Source: Aphelidium insulamus
Lineage: Eukaryota; Aphelidiomycota; Aphelidea; Aphelidiaceae
Length of the DNA: 64,000 nt
Direction of reading: 5' to 3'
Assembly (NCBI GenBank): GCA_036784855.1
Contig: JAZDSV010000032.1
Span: 1-64,000 of the forward strand
Shown here in pieces: positions 34,742-45,829 of the stretch (positions within the stretch are counted from its first letter, which is position 1; the number at the start of each line of letters is the position of its first letter). The notes below the pieces were generated by a model. It had not been told where the DNA came from. It saw nothing but the letters and a program-made list of their open reading frames with translations, and made no database searches. The position numbers were made by a program, and so were the translations under genes.

Positions 34742-35518
34742 TTGTGCGGCCAGATTGGGTGGATTGGTTGGTTATGTATCCAACTCATCGGTCGGTCATG
34801 ACGCTGTTACGCCAAAGATTCCATACGCAGCCATCAAAAGGATATGAATTTACATATCCATTATAAACAGATTATTATACAGACTTGTTGTACATGTCCA
34901 GTATACAAGTATTCTTAAGACGCATGTTCAGTATACAAGTATTCTTAGGAGACGCGAAGCCACTAATGACCGTCCGTAGAAGATATCCTGCGCTGTCTTG
35001 TTGCTGATTTGCCCAGCTTCCTCGTAGACATGGTTATGTAGTCTTATCTTGTAACCTTGCAGGATATTATCATATCCTATGAGACTCGCAAGCTGATTAT
35101 GTAGCAAATCGACATACTTTATTCAACTTTGAAACGGAAGCCGTTATAAACGTGAATGATTCTTGTTGTCTTGAACTGTTAAGCGTCTTGGTCCAATTAC
35201 ATTCGCCGTACTATCTACATGCTTTACCCGCTTGTACAACTAACGCGCCTATAATGCAAGTTGTAACCGCAGCAAAAGTACACCCAACACAGCATGTACC
35301 GACTCTGATTTGCTACTACATATACACGATATGGCGCCGCCACCAGTTCGCCATTGGACGAGCGGAGTGAATTTATTTGTCAGCGGTGGTCATTTGCATT
35401 TGTCACTTAAACTTTTTGCGGTGCCTTGCAGTGTATTTGTCGCCTCTTTGCCTCCGCCTTCTGCCTTCTGCCTCCGCTCGCCCTTTGCCCACGCGCGCTG
35501 CCTCCGCTACTACTCGGC
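34742..35518. other. Intergenic region with a 28-bp tandem repeat
   Basis: About 780 nt with no credible gene. It contains two near-identical 28-bp copies (see the repeat entry). It also includes divergent promoters for Sec13 (-) and the nucleotide-sugar transporter (+). Short frames here lack any homology clue. Confidence 0.5.
34893..34950. repeat. Two-copy tandem repeat, 30-bp period
   Basis: Copy 1 (34893-34920) and copy 2 (34923-34950) share catgtycagtatacaagt followed by attcttarga, differing at two positions. They lie upstream of Sec13 and may be regulatory or a simple local duplication. Confidence 0.85.
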
Positions 35519-37419
35519 ATGCCGCCATCGTTGCTGCAGTCCCAGCCGCCCATCCTACGCCTGCCCACCTACTCGCCACAGACTCTGCACAAGCACAGCG
35601 GCGACGCATCCGTCATTCACCACGGCAATAGCTACCGCGGGCCGAAACAACGCTCCCTGTCCATGTCGTCGTCCTCGTCGTCCGTGGAGCAACAACATCA
35701 ACAACAGTCTACCACCGTGTCTCCTCTGGGCACAGTGAGCCGGCCGCACCGGCTGGACGCCTCGCTCTCGTTCCACGCCGGTAGCGCGGATTCCGCGGCT
35801 CAACACGCGCTCTTCTCGCCCGGCCCGCCACTATCCGCTGCTTCCTCCTCATCTGCCGGTCCATTGCCGCTCTGCATCTCACCAGATGACTCGCCGTCGC
35901 TTCTCCCGCACTCCGCCGCCCGCGCCTATCCACTCCCAATATCATCAATTGGCAGTGCAAGTCCCCATGGCTCCATGGATAGAGTTGTCGCGTCCGGTAC
36001 TACTTCTGCCGCAGCCAGTACCGACTATGCCGTGCTGCTTGGTCTGCCTGTCAAGTACTGGGCACTGATTATTCTGGTGGTGCAAAATAGTTCTCTGGTA
36101 CTGTTGATGCGGTACACGCGCACCGTTGCCGGTATGTTAAAGTGGTTTATAAGGTGGTTTACATAGCCAGTCTTACATTACATACCAGGCCCCATGTATA
36201 TTGCATCCACCGCCGTATTCTTCATGGAGCTGATAAAGTTGGCCACGTGCGTCCAGCTGCTCTTCATCTCCAAGGGGCGCAGCATGGACAAGCTGATGTG
36301 GACGCTGCGGAGAGAGATCTTGGGCGATCCGCGCGAGACGCTGAAGATGATGGTGCCGTCGGCGCTGTACGCCGTGCAGAACAATTTGCTCTTTGTGGCG
36401 CTGACGAATCTGGACGTGGCCACCTTTCAAATCACCTACCAGGTCAAGATACTGACCACGGCGCTGTTCTCGGTGGCGATGCTTGGCCGCTCTCTCACCA
36501 ACATCAAGTGGTTTTCGCTTCTGTTGCTGGTCATTGGTGTGGCTCTGGTCCAACTGCAGTCTTCTTCGTCGCCTCCTGCTCCGCCACCTCAACCTTTCAC
36601 GGTACGCTACCTAATCTATTCATATTGCACGTAAGTCTCAATTTACCTTTCTAGGCCGCAAAGACACCAATGCAGAATAGTCAACTACGCGGTGAAACTA
36701 ATCATGACGATGAAATGTTGTTAAAGATTCCGTCTGCGGAGAACGCGCTCGGCGCCGATGAGTTGGACGATATATTTGCGCAACAGGCCAGCGGCAAAGA
36801 TTCCGTAGACGGAGCACCGCCCTCGCTGCTGTCACCTCCACGGCGGAAATCTGTAGTCGCGCTGGACTTGGAACCGCCTCCGTCGGTAGAAAAGGTTTTG
36901 GTCACGCAGCCCGTTGCCACAGCTGCCAAAGAATCGGCACTGCCGCGGGCAACTGTCACCAAGCAGAGCTCATTCCTGGGCTTGCTGGCTGTTGCGCTGG
37001 CGTGCATGTCGTCTGGATTTGCCGGAGTGTACTTTGAACGGATGCTCAAACGCTCCAACGCGGATCTGTGGGTTAGGAATATACAGCTGGGACTGTTTGG
37101 CACGATCTTCTCGTTGGTGGGCATGCTGATGAACGACGGCGCGCAGATCAGCCAGCACGGTCTGCTGCATGGCTACAACTTTTTAGCGTGGCTTGTGGTG
37201 CTCAACCAGGCGATCGGCGGACTCATTGTGGCGATTGTGGTGAAGTACGCAGACAACATTCTGAAGGGATTTGCCACCAGCGTCTCCATCATCGTCAGCG
37301 GTGTCTTGTCGGCCATTTTGTTTGACTTTAGACCCACGATGCAATTCACCGTCGGCGCCACTGTGGTTATATTTGCCGTCTACTTGTATGGAAAGCCTGA
37401 TGCACACATCAAAAAGTAA
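35519..37419 (+). CDS. UDP-sugar transporter, SLC35A family
   Basis: Golgi-type nucleotide-sugar transporter (UDP-galactose or UDP-GlcNAc). Exons: 35519-36131, 36189-36601, 36655-37419 = 596 codons, against 320-400 in typical relatives. The extra length is a ~190-aa Ser-rich disordered N-terminus and a ~110-aa insert in the middle loop (36610-36950). Conserved parts: VQNSSLVLLMRYTR, ASTAVFFMELIKLATC, the LYAVQNNLLFVALTNLDVAT / FQITYQVKILTTALFSV block, ALACMSSGFAGVYFERMLK, GGLIVAIVVKYADNILKGFA, and the C-terminal DFRPTMQFTVGATVVIFAVY. About ten TMs. The substrate cannot be fixed from sequence alone. Confidence 0.92.
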
Positions 37420-38078
37420 AGGATCGAGTCGATGTTGATTATGTTTAATGAGTGTTTGAAGTGTTGGCCATCTAATGTTATTCCTTCCGTTTAAGAACCG
37501 TGTGCGAGACATGCATCTGATTGCGCAATACTAGACATATAGTAGACACTGACACGTTCCTCAGCGTAGTAAAATGTGCGGCAATAACAGCTGCCTACAC
37601 AATCTGTGCTATCATATAACATGGCACAGAAACCTCATTCTTGTTTCAAGCACACCCTAAAGAAAGGAGGTGCACGACATCACTGTACCAAGAAGGTAAA
37701 CCCACCGCATAAAAAGGCCCACAGAACACCACGATACAAAGATGAGGCATAACACAATGCAATATCACGACGAAGAAGATAAAACGAGGAGGCGCCAAGC
37801 AGCCAATCAGCGACGGGCCAGCTGATTCCCTCACCGCCACTCGTTTGTGCGCACTTTTACAACGTCGCACACAATTTGGCAGCGCGCACGCCAACGCCCC
37901 GCACGCCACACACACCGCCTGCTCTCCCGCTGACATTTGTCGCATCTAGTCTGCCGTGTGATTATCCCGCATTGCGCTTAGCGTCATCCCGCTTGTATTC
38001 CGAGTTGTAATCGACACACGCGCACACCGACTCAACACATCAACACATCAACGCACAATCACTCACACATCACATACA
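37420..38078. other. Intergenic region, no gene supported
   Basis: About 660 nt upstream of Rab5. The last 100 nt are CA-rich with a run of caacacatcaacacatcaac just before the start, likely the 5' UTR. A minus-strand 99-codon frame (37646-37945) has no initiation context or domain and is probably not coding. Confidence 0.5.
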
Positions 38079-38902
38079 ATGTCGTCTGTGGCCGGCGCAC
38101 CCCGCCAGCAACCAGGCGCCCCCACCAAAATGTTTCAATTCAAGCTTGTGCTGCTAGGTGCGTGCGTGCCTGTGCGCTGCGGCGCCCGTATAGTCGCCGG
38201 CGCCCGCTGACGTAATCATCTCATCAGTGTACTGCAGGTGAATCCGCCGTCGGCAAGTCATCACTGGTACTGCGCTTCGTCAAGGGCCAGTTCCACGAGT
38301 ATCAAGAGAGCACTATTGGTGCTGCGTTTCTGACGCAGACGGTGTGCCTCGATGACACCACGGTAAAGTTTGAGATATGGGACACGGCCGGTCAGGAGAG
38401 ATATCACTCACTGGCGCCCATGTACTACCGAGGTGCGTCAGCTGTGATGACTACTGGTAATCCTGGCTCACGTATGAAATGCAGGAGCCCAGGCGGCCAT
38501 CGTGGTGTACGATCTGACTAACCCCGACACATTTGTTCGTGCCAAATCGTGGATCAAGGAGTTGCAGCGACAGGCCAACCCCAACATTGTCATTGCACTC
38601 GTGGCCAACAAGCTGGATTTGAGCTCCAAGCGCTCAGTGTCGGAAGAGGTATTTTTAATCATGTACTCTGTGATTCAAAATATGCTCACTTAATGTAAAA
38701 GGAGTCCAAGGCGTACAGCGAGGAGAATGGGCTGCTATTCATGGAGACTTCCGCCAAGAGCGGTGTAAACGTCAATGAAGTATTTGTCGCTATAGCCAAG
38801 AAACTGCCCAAGGAGCAGCCGCGGCCTGTCGCCGACCGTGGCAGCCGGGTGGATTTGGCCGATGGGGCGGCGGCGCAAGGAGCCAAGTCTGGCTGCTGTT
38901 AA
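38079..38902 (+). CDS. RAB5: Small GTPase Rab5
   Basis: Early endosome GTPase. Exons: 38079-38157, 38238-38432, 38485-38648, 38702-38902 = 212 codons. G1 GESAVGKSS, switch I/G2 [19 protein letters not shown] (Rab5-specific), G3 [21 protein letters not shown]4 NKLDL, G5 ETSAK. It ends in a GCC prenylation motif, normal for Rab5. The effector-contact region (STIGAAF) supports Rab5 rather than Rab21 or Rab22. Nothing unusual apart from the short introns. Confidence 0.97.
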
Positions 38903-39030
38903 TCATTATGGCGCGTCGATCAATCTATTTGGGCATGCAGAAAGTGGCGCTTAGTAAAATGGGCAATTCTTAGAATACCTGTGTGTGCATTCGCATTTTT
39001 GTTCATGTAGAACAAAAGAAAGAAATTCAA

Positions 39031-39097
39031 GTTCTTATCTCTGTAAGATCTCTGCAGGATCTCTGTAAGATCATGATCTTACAGAGATCTTAAGAAC
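39031..39097. repeat. Perfect 32-bp palindrome within a larger inverted/direct repeat
   Basis: Positions 39058-39089 are a perfect palindrome (arms gatctctgtaagatca / tgatcttacagagatc). A second copy of the left-arm core lies at 39038-39051, and outer gttctta / taagaac arms extend the structure. It lies in the convergent spacer between Rab5 (+) and a secreted orphan (-), so it could form a strong hairpin in either transcript's 3' UTR or be the remnant of a small inverted-repeat element. Confidence 0.9.
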
Positions 39098-39178
39098 GAG
39101 GCCAGAACGTATATAGGCATGAAGTGGTTTTATTTAAGTGTTGCTGAACTGATGCAATTATTTTAAGGTTAGTGTCGG

Positions 39179-39967
39179 CTAACGGTCGTGACGGCCAATC
39201 AGCTCGTACGAACCGTAGAGTTGGCGCCCCTCATTCTGACGGTTCCATTCACCGAGAAAGGTGTCGATCACCCCTCGCTCGTAAGAATTGACGCCGATAA
39301 ACATGAAGCCTGGGTCGATTGCGACGCCAAACATCAGGTTGGGTGGATCCATATCTAGCGCTACCAAAACACTTTCAATGTTCTGTTGTAGCATGAAAGT
39401 AGTTTGAAATGGTCGCAGTAGCGCAATATTGTAACGACGTAACGCAATTCTTGGTGGTCGTAGCGGACCGTGTGTCGGAGGGGCATAGTAGATTGGCGCA
39501 AGCGCATCTTCAAAGTATAGGCGTTCACTCTCGTTGTCGCGCTGTCTCGCCTCAAAACATACGTCCAGTTGGCGGACATCATTTGTATTGCGCTTCTCCT
39601 TGTTTGGTTTGTTAAGCAGCACACAGGACACTGATAGTTTTTCAGCCTTATCGTTTGGTTGCGGCACGTAGTTCACCAGAAGCGTGTTATTGCACAATCG
39701 CATGCAATTTTCAATTAATACATTGTTGCCCTTGTAAGCATTGCTACAGGCATTCTTTGCACTATTGAACATCATTGTACCAAAGTCGTTTTCATCATTG
39801 AGACTTTCGCCTCTTTTAAGGCTCTTGGAGAAAAACAAGAGCATATTCTTTTCATATTTGGTCAGTTTCCTATTGATTTGACCAGTGAATTCAACTTTGG
39901 CCATAGCTAAATTTATGAGGCAGGCATAGCTCAGCGCCGCAATGAGCGCCGCATACCAGGTTTTCAT
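39179..39967 (-). CDS. Secreted orphan protein C
   Basis: 262 aa in one exon. An N-terminal signal peptide (MKTWYAALIAALSYACLINL, cut near AMA-K) precedes a mature domain with cysteines at NACSNAY, NCMRLCNN, VSCVLLN and VCFEARQ. The C-terminal part shows MFGVAIDPGFMFIGVNSYER with no known motif. Codon use is A/T-richer than the neighbouring housekeeping genes, unlike the other secreted Cys-rich gene at 31.3 kb. No domain recognised; possibly a fast-evolving extracellular protein. Confidence 0.7.
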   Translation of the reverse strand: MKTWYAALIAALSYACLINLAMAKVEFTGQINRKLTKYEKNMLLFFSKSLKRGESLNDENDFGTMMFNSAKNACSNAYKGNNVLIENCMRLCNNTLLVNYVPQPNDKAEKLSVSCVLLNKPNKEKRNTNDVRQLDVCFEARQRDNESERLYFEDALAPIYYAPPTHGPLRPPRIALRRYNIALLRPFQTTFMLQQNIESVLVALDMDPPNLMFGVAIDPGFMFIGVNSYERGVIDTFLGEWNRQNEGRQLYGSYELIGRHDR

Positions 39968-40135
39968 CGTCTATCTACTTTGTTTCTCTTTTCCCAAAGA
40001 AAGCTGTGTAGCTCATGCCGCACAAGCTAATATATCGTCAGCCAATCAGGATCGTTTTCGTAATTAAAAGCTTGCACGTCTGAAGATAAGTTCAATTAAG
40101 GCGACAGGGTACATCAACTAGTGTACTTGATTTAT

Positions 40136-42044
40136 CTAGTCTGAACACAGCGTGTCTCGTCGGACGGTACCCAGTGGTCTAACTACCTGAAGTGTGCGGC
40201 GCGCATACTCACTCTGCAGCAAATTTGATCGCTGTAGCGTGTCTGCAATGCGCCATCGAGGATCGCTGCACACTCGCTCATCGCTGAATCCAGCAACTGG
40301 CTCAAATAGCGACGAGTTCTGTTCCTGCTCTGCCAAGTATGCGGCAGTAGGTTGTAACACCCGTTCGGGGTCACTACATACGTTAGAGAAACGTTACACA
40401 TCATACAAGTTGCGTACTGCTTGACATTCGCCTCGGCGCGAGCTTTCAACTTTGCGAGTATGGAAGCAAACTTCATTGCCAGTTCAGCGTCGCGAGCGCG
40501 CTGTTCTTCGTGTCTCTTATTGGATTGTTGTTGACGTAATTCGTTGCGACGTTCAACCGCCTGACGTTTTGCCTGCACGGTCACAACTAATAGAGAAATG
40601 GTTATAACAGTACCTCGGCTGCTGCCATCTGAGCGGCCTCTTCGTCACGTAATTTGGCGTCCTGGACAGCTTTTTCTTCAAGGCGCTGTTTTTCGAGCTT
40701 GAGATGATATTCTGCGATCTGCGTTTTCTTCTGCAGTGCAATTTGCTGTCGGTGCCGCTGTTCAACCGACAACCTAACTTTCATCGCCTCCTCCTCCCTG
40801 GCCTGCTTCTCCTGTTCGTAGCATTTCTTATGTTCCGCCGCTTGTCGCAGTTTTGCCAGGTTGCGATGCTGTTGTTGTCGCACTGCATTCAGCGCCATAT
40901 TGTCTACTCGTTTCGATTCCTGTACAGCGTCTTTCAACTTTGCCGCCTAAATCAATTTTTAAGAACATGGTAAAATGGGTTGTAATAGCTACCTCCATGA
41001 TCCCAGCAAGCTCAGATTCCAGTTTGCAGAGGGCGCTGGGCCATGTTTCAGTGCACGCGGTTAGAGTTTTCAGAGCACTTGTGTACTTTTCATGCTCGTG
41101 CCACACTCGACGTGCATTTTCAAGCGGCACGCAGCACTGAGACGTCAGACGTTCGTAGATAAGTGTCAGTCGGTCTGCGGTATTCACGGAGGCAAACTCT
41201 TCGCGAAGAATATCCAACAAGTCCACCGAGCAATTGCATTCAGCCATGACCTTCTGTGCTGCAGCCACCTTGTCTCGCATTTCTTTGACTTGCCGTTGAT
41301 GTTCTGAACACCGCCTATATAATGTAAGATTATTCATAGACAGCTACCGGTTATTATGTCCCACTTGCCTGTGCCATGTCGTAAGACACTGATCGCGCAC
41401 GTTTTCCACAGCACCGTGCTCCTTAACTGCCAGAAATACAGGGGCGGAATATTGCTCCTTGTTGCTTGAGGTCAAAGAACGAGTAATCGAGAGCTGCGCA
41501 GAAGCACTTGCTATTTCTGCGTCTAGACCTTTCGTTGTGTTGCCGAAGTAGTGGAGCTCATATTGCAAAGCAAGGCTAATCTGGTTCAACTGTTGGCCGA
41601 TACTTTGCAGCTCAGGAGCGTTATCGAAATGGACATTTGCTGCGTAGATCGCCAAACTTATCTCATCGATTATGTCTTGAAATGAGTGAAGCGAATGGTC
41701 GCCGCCAGTGTCCTTGTTACTGGTGGGCGTCAGATCGCGCAACTCCACTTCAAGCGTATGCCTGCATGGTCACGCGTCAGGCGTCATCGGAGACTACGTT
41801 TACACGTACCTACGCCGGCACAGTTTTGCGCGGTACTCTGCCCATATCTGCTGCTGTCTGGAGTCTGTGGTCACGTGCTTTGTTTTTGTCAGCAAGCTCT
41901 TTCTGACCTGTGATCTTGATAAGGTATCACGTTTCGGCGACACTGACTACATACTAATGATCGCTCCTGGTCACGCTTAAGCAGTGCCTGGACCTCGAGC
42001 TGAGCGCGTTCGAGCCGTAGCTTTTCCCGTACAATAGTTTTCAT
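40136..42044 (-). CDS. Coiled-coil protein, CCDC112/CCDC148-like
   Basis: Several exons from ATG 42044. Segments: MKTIVREKLRLERAQLEVQA, TTDSRQQQIWAEYRAKLCRR, NQISLALQYELHYFG, LTTWHRQVGHNNR, a long charged coiled coil (LAKLRQAAEHKKCYEQEKQA; EEEAMKVRLSVEQRHRQQIA), then ARDAELAMKFASILAKLKAR and a C-terminal HDPERVLQPTAAYLAEQEQ box. The coiled coil followed by a DP.R...PT box resembles CCDC112/CCDC148, which are tied to cilia and centrosomes in animals. The name is tentative; the gene is firm. The final intron has a tctctaac branch point. The start lies 63 nt downstream of the RhoGAP stop on the same strand. Confidence 0.7.
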
Positions 42045-42107
42045 ATGGTGCTTATCGGTCACATGGCAACCATGTACTTCTTATTAATGGTAATCTTAAG
42101 TCATTTA

Positions 42108-44777
42108 TTAGTTTCCGCTCTTGTACTTTTTGTGGAATTCAGCAATGAGATCAGAGGGAACCTATAGTTATTACTCGGTGGTGGTAGTACAGCAGCGATA
42201 CGCACCTCGAACAGCGTATCCACATTGAGTATCATGATTTCAATGACTCTGGTTACGAGATCGTTGTCCTGAACGAGAATTTTAGATTCGTCAACATTCC
42301 ACTAAATGCCAACACTGACCTCTAGCGCGCTGGCCGCATTGGTGTCTTTGCTCCGCAAAAGGTTCGGCGCCACCACGATTGCCAGGTTGTGTGCGTCCAT
42401 ATGATTAAAACGGCGTTCAGGAGTCGTGGGAGACTCGGCTGATTCTTCTTGCGCGGTATTGTCACCGCCCAGAGTCGTAACAATCGGCGGCGACGGTTGT
42501 TCAGGTATTGTAGGATTGCGGGACACTGCTTCGTTTATAGCATTTGATGGCGCAGCAATGGCAGCTGACGGGCTAGTTGAGGCATCATTTTCTTCTTCGG
42601 ACACCAGCACACTTTCTGGATGTGATTTTCGACGCAGCGTATCGGCAATAACTTCAATGTGCGGCACGGTAACCTCCATCTTCCTGGTTAGTTCCAAGTC
42701 ATCGGATTCGAGTACTCTTGGTTTCGACTCAGCAACGGGCGTCTCTTCGCTCGTTACAGTCTTGTTTGGTTCCAAATTTGATACCGCAAAAGAAGCAGAG
42801 TCATCTGGAGCGCCATGTATGGATTCTGCTGAGCGAATATTGCCTCGGGAATTCAATTTGTCACCAGACTTCCGCAAAATTGAAGCTGGATCACATGCGT
42901 TCTTGGCAACGGTATTCAAAACTCGCAGAAAGGCTTCCAGCAGGTACAAATTCATCGATGGGAGAAAAAAGGTTATATACTTTATCGCCTTGAGCAGGCG
43001 CGCGCCGTCCAGGCAGTCTGCGCAGAAAGGTTACAACGTGGATATTGATAAGGCAAAGCGTACTTGCAGCCCCACAATAGTATTCGAATAGTTTATACCT
43101 GCAGAGTTAACTTGCACCATATAATAGTTTGTACATACGTGAGAAGCGGTTCTGGCATCTCTCGGAGGAACAATTTTAACAAACCCGTTACGTCGTGCAC
43201 TTTATAATCTTTGGAGATTAAAAGCTCCTTGCCGCTGTCAACATCATCTTTCAGCGCCTTGATCTTCCGCGATACTCCGCTAATACGAAATATTCCTGGC
43301 ATGTCTATCCCGTTTGTGATGATGAAATCAAAGCAGGTGCGACAGAAGCGAGGAATCTGTAGTATTATAATCTTTGCCGTATCAGCATAGGGTACAGTAC
43401 CTTTGCATCAGGATCACGGCAATATTCGGCCTCCATGACACTGGTCAGAGGCACGCCAAACGTTTTGGTAGACGCCGACTCTGCTGACAGTTTGACACCA
43501 GATCCTCGCGACCACGATAAGAATCCTAATTGTTAATCAAGTGCAATATTCAATTGCCCATACTTGAACGCTCAGCCAACTTGTTGAAATGGAGTTCGTG
43601 CGGCACGATGGAAAATATTTGAACCAGCTCGTCGGGGAGAAGCATTTGCAGATTGCGACGTTGGACTGACTCCATTTGCATGATTGACGTGCCAGCTGAA
43701 ATCATCTCTTCAGGGGCCTTGTCGGAACTTAGAGTTCGCATCAGCTAATTAATGGGCGTCAGGTTAGATGACTTGCAATGTCAATTCTCACATACCGCGC
43801 GCTTGATGTTTCCGCTGCTGACGGATCGAAAGAATCCGCCGCTCTTGCCGGGAGAGCCGGGTTCTCCAGAGGTCTAATTTACGTATAAACATTAATTGGC
43901 TCCACCAGGACAGAAGTCCCTACCCTATCTGCAGAGTTTGTTGAGAGCGGTGATAACGTTGACGGCGTGTCGGGCAGCGTGCCAGTTGAAGTTCGGGATA
44001 TACTCAGAGCGCTCGTGGCAGCTCTTTGGAGATTGACGCGAAACGTTAACAAACCCGATGCGTCTCGGCGTAGCCACAGTTTTCTACACATACCAAAGAT
44101 AAGTGCACGCTACGAAGCTGCAGAACCGCTGCTTGCCTTTCTACGGACACCAAGCCGTGCAGTAAGATCTGCCTTGAGATGGGCCAAAGTGCTGTTTGGC
44201 GACTCGTCCATTGGCACAACCTTTTCTGCAGCCATGCATGTTACATCACGATAATAATGTACAAATCAACTCACTACTTGCCTGTGCCACGCTGGACAAA
44301 GACCATCTCATACTCGTCCATTGCCGTGTTCAAGTTGGCCTTCTCCATCACTTCGGCAAATAGCTGGCCCATGGTCAGGGTGGTGGCGGTGTTGAGCGCC
44401 GTGGTGAGAAGGGTCCCATCCGGCAATATAACTTCCACTGACACAACGCCACTGACTTTGACATCGATGGAGCTGCGCCGCCGACCAAGTGTAAATCCAG
44501 TCATATTGGCCAAACTGGTAGCGAGAGTCGACGCAGAACCAGCGTTCGTGGCCTGAGTTGGCTGTTGCTGCTGTTGCTGGTGGTGGTGATGATGGTCCAG
44601 GTGGCGGTCACTCTCGATCTTTGTGAGCCGGCTGGACTCCAGCGAAGTCAACTCGCGGCTAGGCAGACCGGCATACGGGTTACTGGGAGTTGTGGCGGTG
44701 ACAAAGGCGGCATCGGCCTTGCCCGCCGCAACATTGGTCATTGAGTACCGTCCCGCATACTTGTCCTTGGGGTCCAT
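42108..44777 (-). CDS. RhoGAP protein with N-terminal RA/PH-like region
   Basis: GTPase-activating protein for Rho/Rac/Cdc42. The N-terminus is low-complexity (His/Gln run about 44590-44555). A ubiquitin-fold, RA-like segment follows (GVVSVEVILPDGTLLTT..MDEYEMVFVQRGTGK), then a possible PH-like part (KLWLRRDASGLLTFRVN). The RhoGAP domain has the catalytic arginine (GIFRISGVSRKIKALKD), DVTGLLKLFLREMPEPLLT, LLEAFLRVLNTVA and DAHNLAIVVAPNLLRSKD. About 120 disordered residues are inserted inside the GAP fold (42890-42430). The C-terminus ends LIAEFHKKYKSGN. The middle exon junctions (43.9-44.3 kb) are not fully resolved. Confidence 0.82.
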
Positions 44778-44951
44778 GGGTGTGTGTGGAGGCAAGGAGG
44801 TCTGTGTCCGTGTCTGCGCGCGGAACAGAGAACAGTGATACGCTGCACCTTTCCGTTGAGTAGTAAAGCGAGGCGAATGAGCGCCGAATCTGCGGTGAAA
44901 TTCAAAGTGAGGCGAACAGCGCTTCGGTAACTACGCAAAGGCGCGATTAAA

Positions 44952-45789
44952 ATGCTTCGGTTGGCGGCTGCGGCGGCGAAATCGGCGCGCGGTACGCCTG
45001 GCCTTCGCTCTCTCCTACGGGCACCCACTCACCCACTCATGTTTGCAGTGTTGCGCACAGGTCACTCGTCCCTCAGCGCTACGCCACAGATGCTGCCCGC
45101 CATCGTATCTCGACAGCAGTTTACGTTGCGACCTTTCGCGATAGCTCCAATAACGCGCTCCTTTGCCACGTCAGTCAGACTGGCAGACAAGGACACAACG
45201 TTGCGCGAGGCAGACTCCAAGGGCGCTTTTTCTCTGTTTCCTACCATGGAGGATCTGCAGGAGGAGAAGGCGGTCGGCGAACAGCGCGAGTTGCTCAACA
45301 CTAGAGGCTTGTATCGTGAGGTATCTACTGATGTGACCAGGCATTACCAGTACACTGACCCGCTATTTGTAGCAACTGTGCCGCACACCTCTCATGGACA
45401 CGAGTCCGCGCAAGCTCAATCGCATAGTGTCCGTGATAAAGGGTCTGGATGTGGAGCACACGCTACTCCATCTCATGTACCTGCCGCGCAAGCACACCAA
45501 GGAAATCATCTGGGCCATCAAGACTGGCTGCCAAATGGCCAAGGAAATCCAGCAGTTCGACCCGACCCAATTTTACGTCGCCTACGCCTACACATGCAAT
45601 GGGCCGACGCGGAAAGACATTGATATTCGCGGTCGTGGCCGGACGGGACGCGTCCGTCACCCCTCGTCATACCTCGTGCTGATGCTGCGCGACCGTGCCG
45701 CTCGGCCACCACCGTCTGGGCCAAAAAAATCGAAGCAATATCTGCCTAACCCCCGCAGAATTATCATGAATCCGCGGCTGGCACTTTGA
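44952..45789 (+). CDS. MRPL22: Mitochondrial ribosomal protein uL22m
   Basis: Exons 44952-45320 and 45373-45789 = 261 codons. An Arg/Ala-rich mitochondrial presequence covers the first ~60 residues. The uL22 domain begins CRTPLMDTSPRKLNRIVSVI and continues LLHLMYLPRKHTKEIIWAIK, with YVAYAYTCNGPTRKDIDIRG and RGRTGRVRHPSSYLVLML, the globular domain and hairpin of L22 at the exit tunnel. It diverges from the RhoGAP gene (174 nt apart) and ends 40 nt from the convergent formin stop. Confidence 0.9.
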
Positions 45790-45829
45790 ATTGCTAGAAA
45801 CTAGAACCACGTCTACATCTATTACTGCA

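Noticed and set aside
37646-37945. 99-codon minus-strand frame upstream of Rab5
   Set aside because: Composition looks like promoter sequence; no domain or signal peptide of normal form.
42426-43091. 221-codon plus-strand frame opposite RhoGAP
   Set aside because: Shadow of the low-complexity RhoGAP insert; Ser-rich composition mirrors the antisense codons.
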